From Bacteroidales bacterium (lineage in GTDB: Bacteria > Bacteroidota > Bacteroidia > Bacteroidales > WCHB1-69): a DNA stretch of 8,493 nucleotides. Below are positions 7,958-8,493 of this stretch, in pieces; position 1 is the first letter of the stretch, and the number at the start of each line of letters is the position of its first letter. The translations under genes and the position numbers were made by a program. The notes under the pieces were generated by a model. It made no database searches. It had not been told where the DNA came from and saw only the letters and a program-made list of their open reading frames with translations. The stretch is from assembly GCA_016290715.1 (NCBI GenBank), contig JAEEUY010000177.1, forward strand, positions 1-8,493. The letters are read 5' to 3'.

Positions 7958-8493
7958 ATGAAAAACAAAAAAAATATCATCACCATTATTGTTGCCATCG
8001 TACTCCTCATTGGCTGTCTTTTGCTTGTTTTGTGGAAAAACAACCTTATTTTCCACGGCAAACAGCTTCAAGAGGATATGTTTGCCATCAAGGACAGCTC
8101 GGCAGTCACCAAAATATTTATCGCCGACATGCACGAAAACCATGTGCTGCTCATCCGCACACCCCAAGGTTGGATGCTCTCCGACTCTATTCCGGCAGTT
8201 GAAGAGAAAGTACAGGCGCTGCTCGCCACAATGCTCAATATTCGCATACAAATCCCCGTTACCCAAAAGGGTATTCCAGATGCAGTGAACACCATGTCGG
8301 TGGCAGGAATCAAAGTGGAGATCTACGAGAAGAGACCTCTCTTCACGCTTTTCAATAAAGGATTTTTTGTGAAGGAACGAAAAGCGAAAACCTATTATAT
8401 GGGACCGGCCACCCAATCCAATGTGGCCAATTTTGCCATTTTGGAAGGCTATGAAGACACTCCTTTTATCGTGGCGCAACCCGGATTCCGCGG
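7958..8493 (+). CDS. DUF4340-like membrane-anchored protein, 3' end beyond window
   Basis: The first 178 residues of a protein that runs off the right edge. A lysine-rich start (MKNKKN) is followed by one hydrophobic segment at about 7-26, then a soluble, presumably periplasmic, region. The segment FAIKDSSAVTKIFIADMHEN and the following strand pattern, ending in GWMLSD, resemble the start of DUF4340 proteins, which are often encoded directly after gldG-like genes. LIGC at residues 17-20 loosely fits a lipobox, but the following LLLVLW is hydrophobic, so a plain transmembrane anchor is more likely. The ATG is 2 bp after the gldG stop, indicating translational coupling. By position it is probably a further accessory subunit of the GldFG transporter. 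The DUF4340 assignment is made from memory of the family pattern and is moderately certain; a molecular function is not known. Confidence 0.7.
   Translation, partial: MKNKKNIITIIVAIVLLIGCLLLVLWKNNLIFHGKQLQEDMFAIKDSSAVTKIFIADMHENHVLLIRTPQGWMLSDSIPAVEEKVQALLATMLNIRIQIPVTQKGIPDAVNTMSVAGIKVEIYEKRPLFTLFNKGFFVKERKAKTYYMGPATQSNVANFAILEGYEDTPFIVAQPGFR

Noticed and set aside
7952..8479. 175-codon minus-strand open frame
   Set aside because: It is antisense to the DUF4340-like gene. Its translation is rich in His, Cys and Phe without domain or signal pattern, while the plus strand gives a typical anchored protein starting 2 bp after gldG.

Overview
The window looks like a piece of a Bacteroidota chromosome, most likely from the Bacteroidales. 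The evidence is the protein types (GldF/GldG, a split methylmalonyl-CoA mutase small subunit, a Bacteroidota-style S41 processing protease), TAnnTTTG promoter elements upstream of the coding regions, and A/T-rich leaders without Shine-Dalgarno sequences. Family or genus cannot be fixed from the sequence alone.

Layout: on the minus strand, from about 1306 to beyond the left edge, lies a membrane-anchored C-terminal processing protease (S41 family), of which 435 residues are visible. A 190-bp divergent intergenic region (1307-1496) holds promoter-like -7 elements for both directions. Rightward there is a tight cluster of five genes, all on the plus strand: mutA (1497-3341), an exported M3-like zinc metallopeptidase (3352-5406), gldF (5415-6146), gldG (6165-7955) and a DUF4340-like membrane-anchored protein (7958 to beyond the right edge). 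The gaps are 10, 8, 18 and 2 bp, with no terminator visible between them, so they could be one transcript.

How the genes may work together: MutA is the non-catalytic half of the MutAB enzyme that interconverts succinyl-CoA and methylmalonyl-CoA. Its partner mutB is usually next door but is not here. GldF, GldG and the DUF4340-like protein form the membrane and extracytoplasmic part of an ABC-2 type transporter whose ATPase (GldA type) is not in the window. The peptidase acts outside the cytoplasm. No functional link between mutA and the downstream genes is obvious, and co-transcription may simply reflect genome organisation.

No mobile element, CRISPR array, tRNA, rRNA or defence system was seen. 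The region reads as ordinary core chromosome. The points most worth checking are the orphan position of mutA and the poorly characterised peptidase between mutA and gldF.
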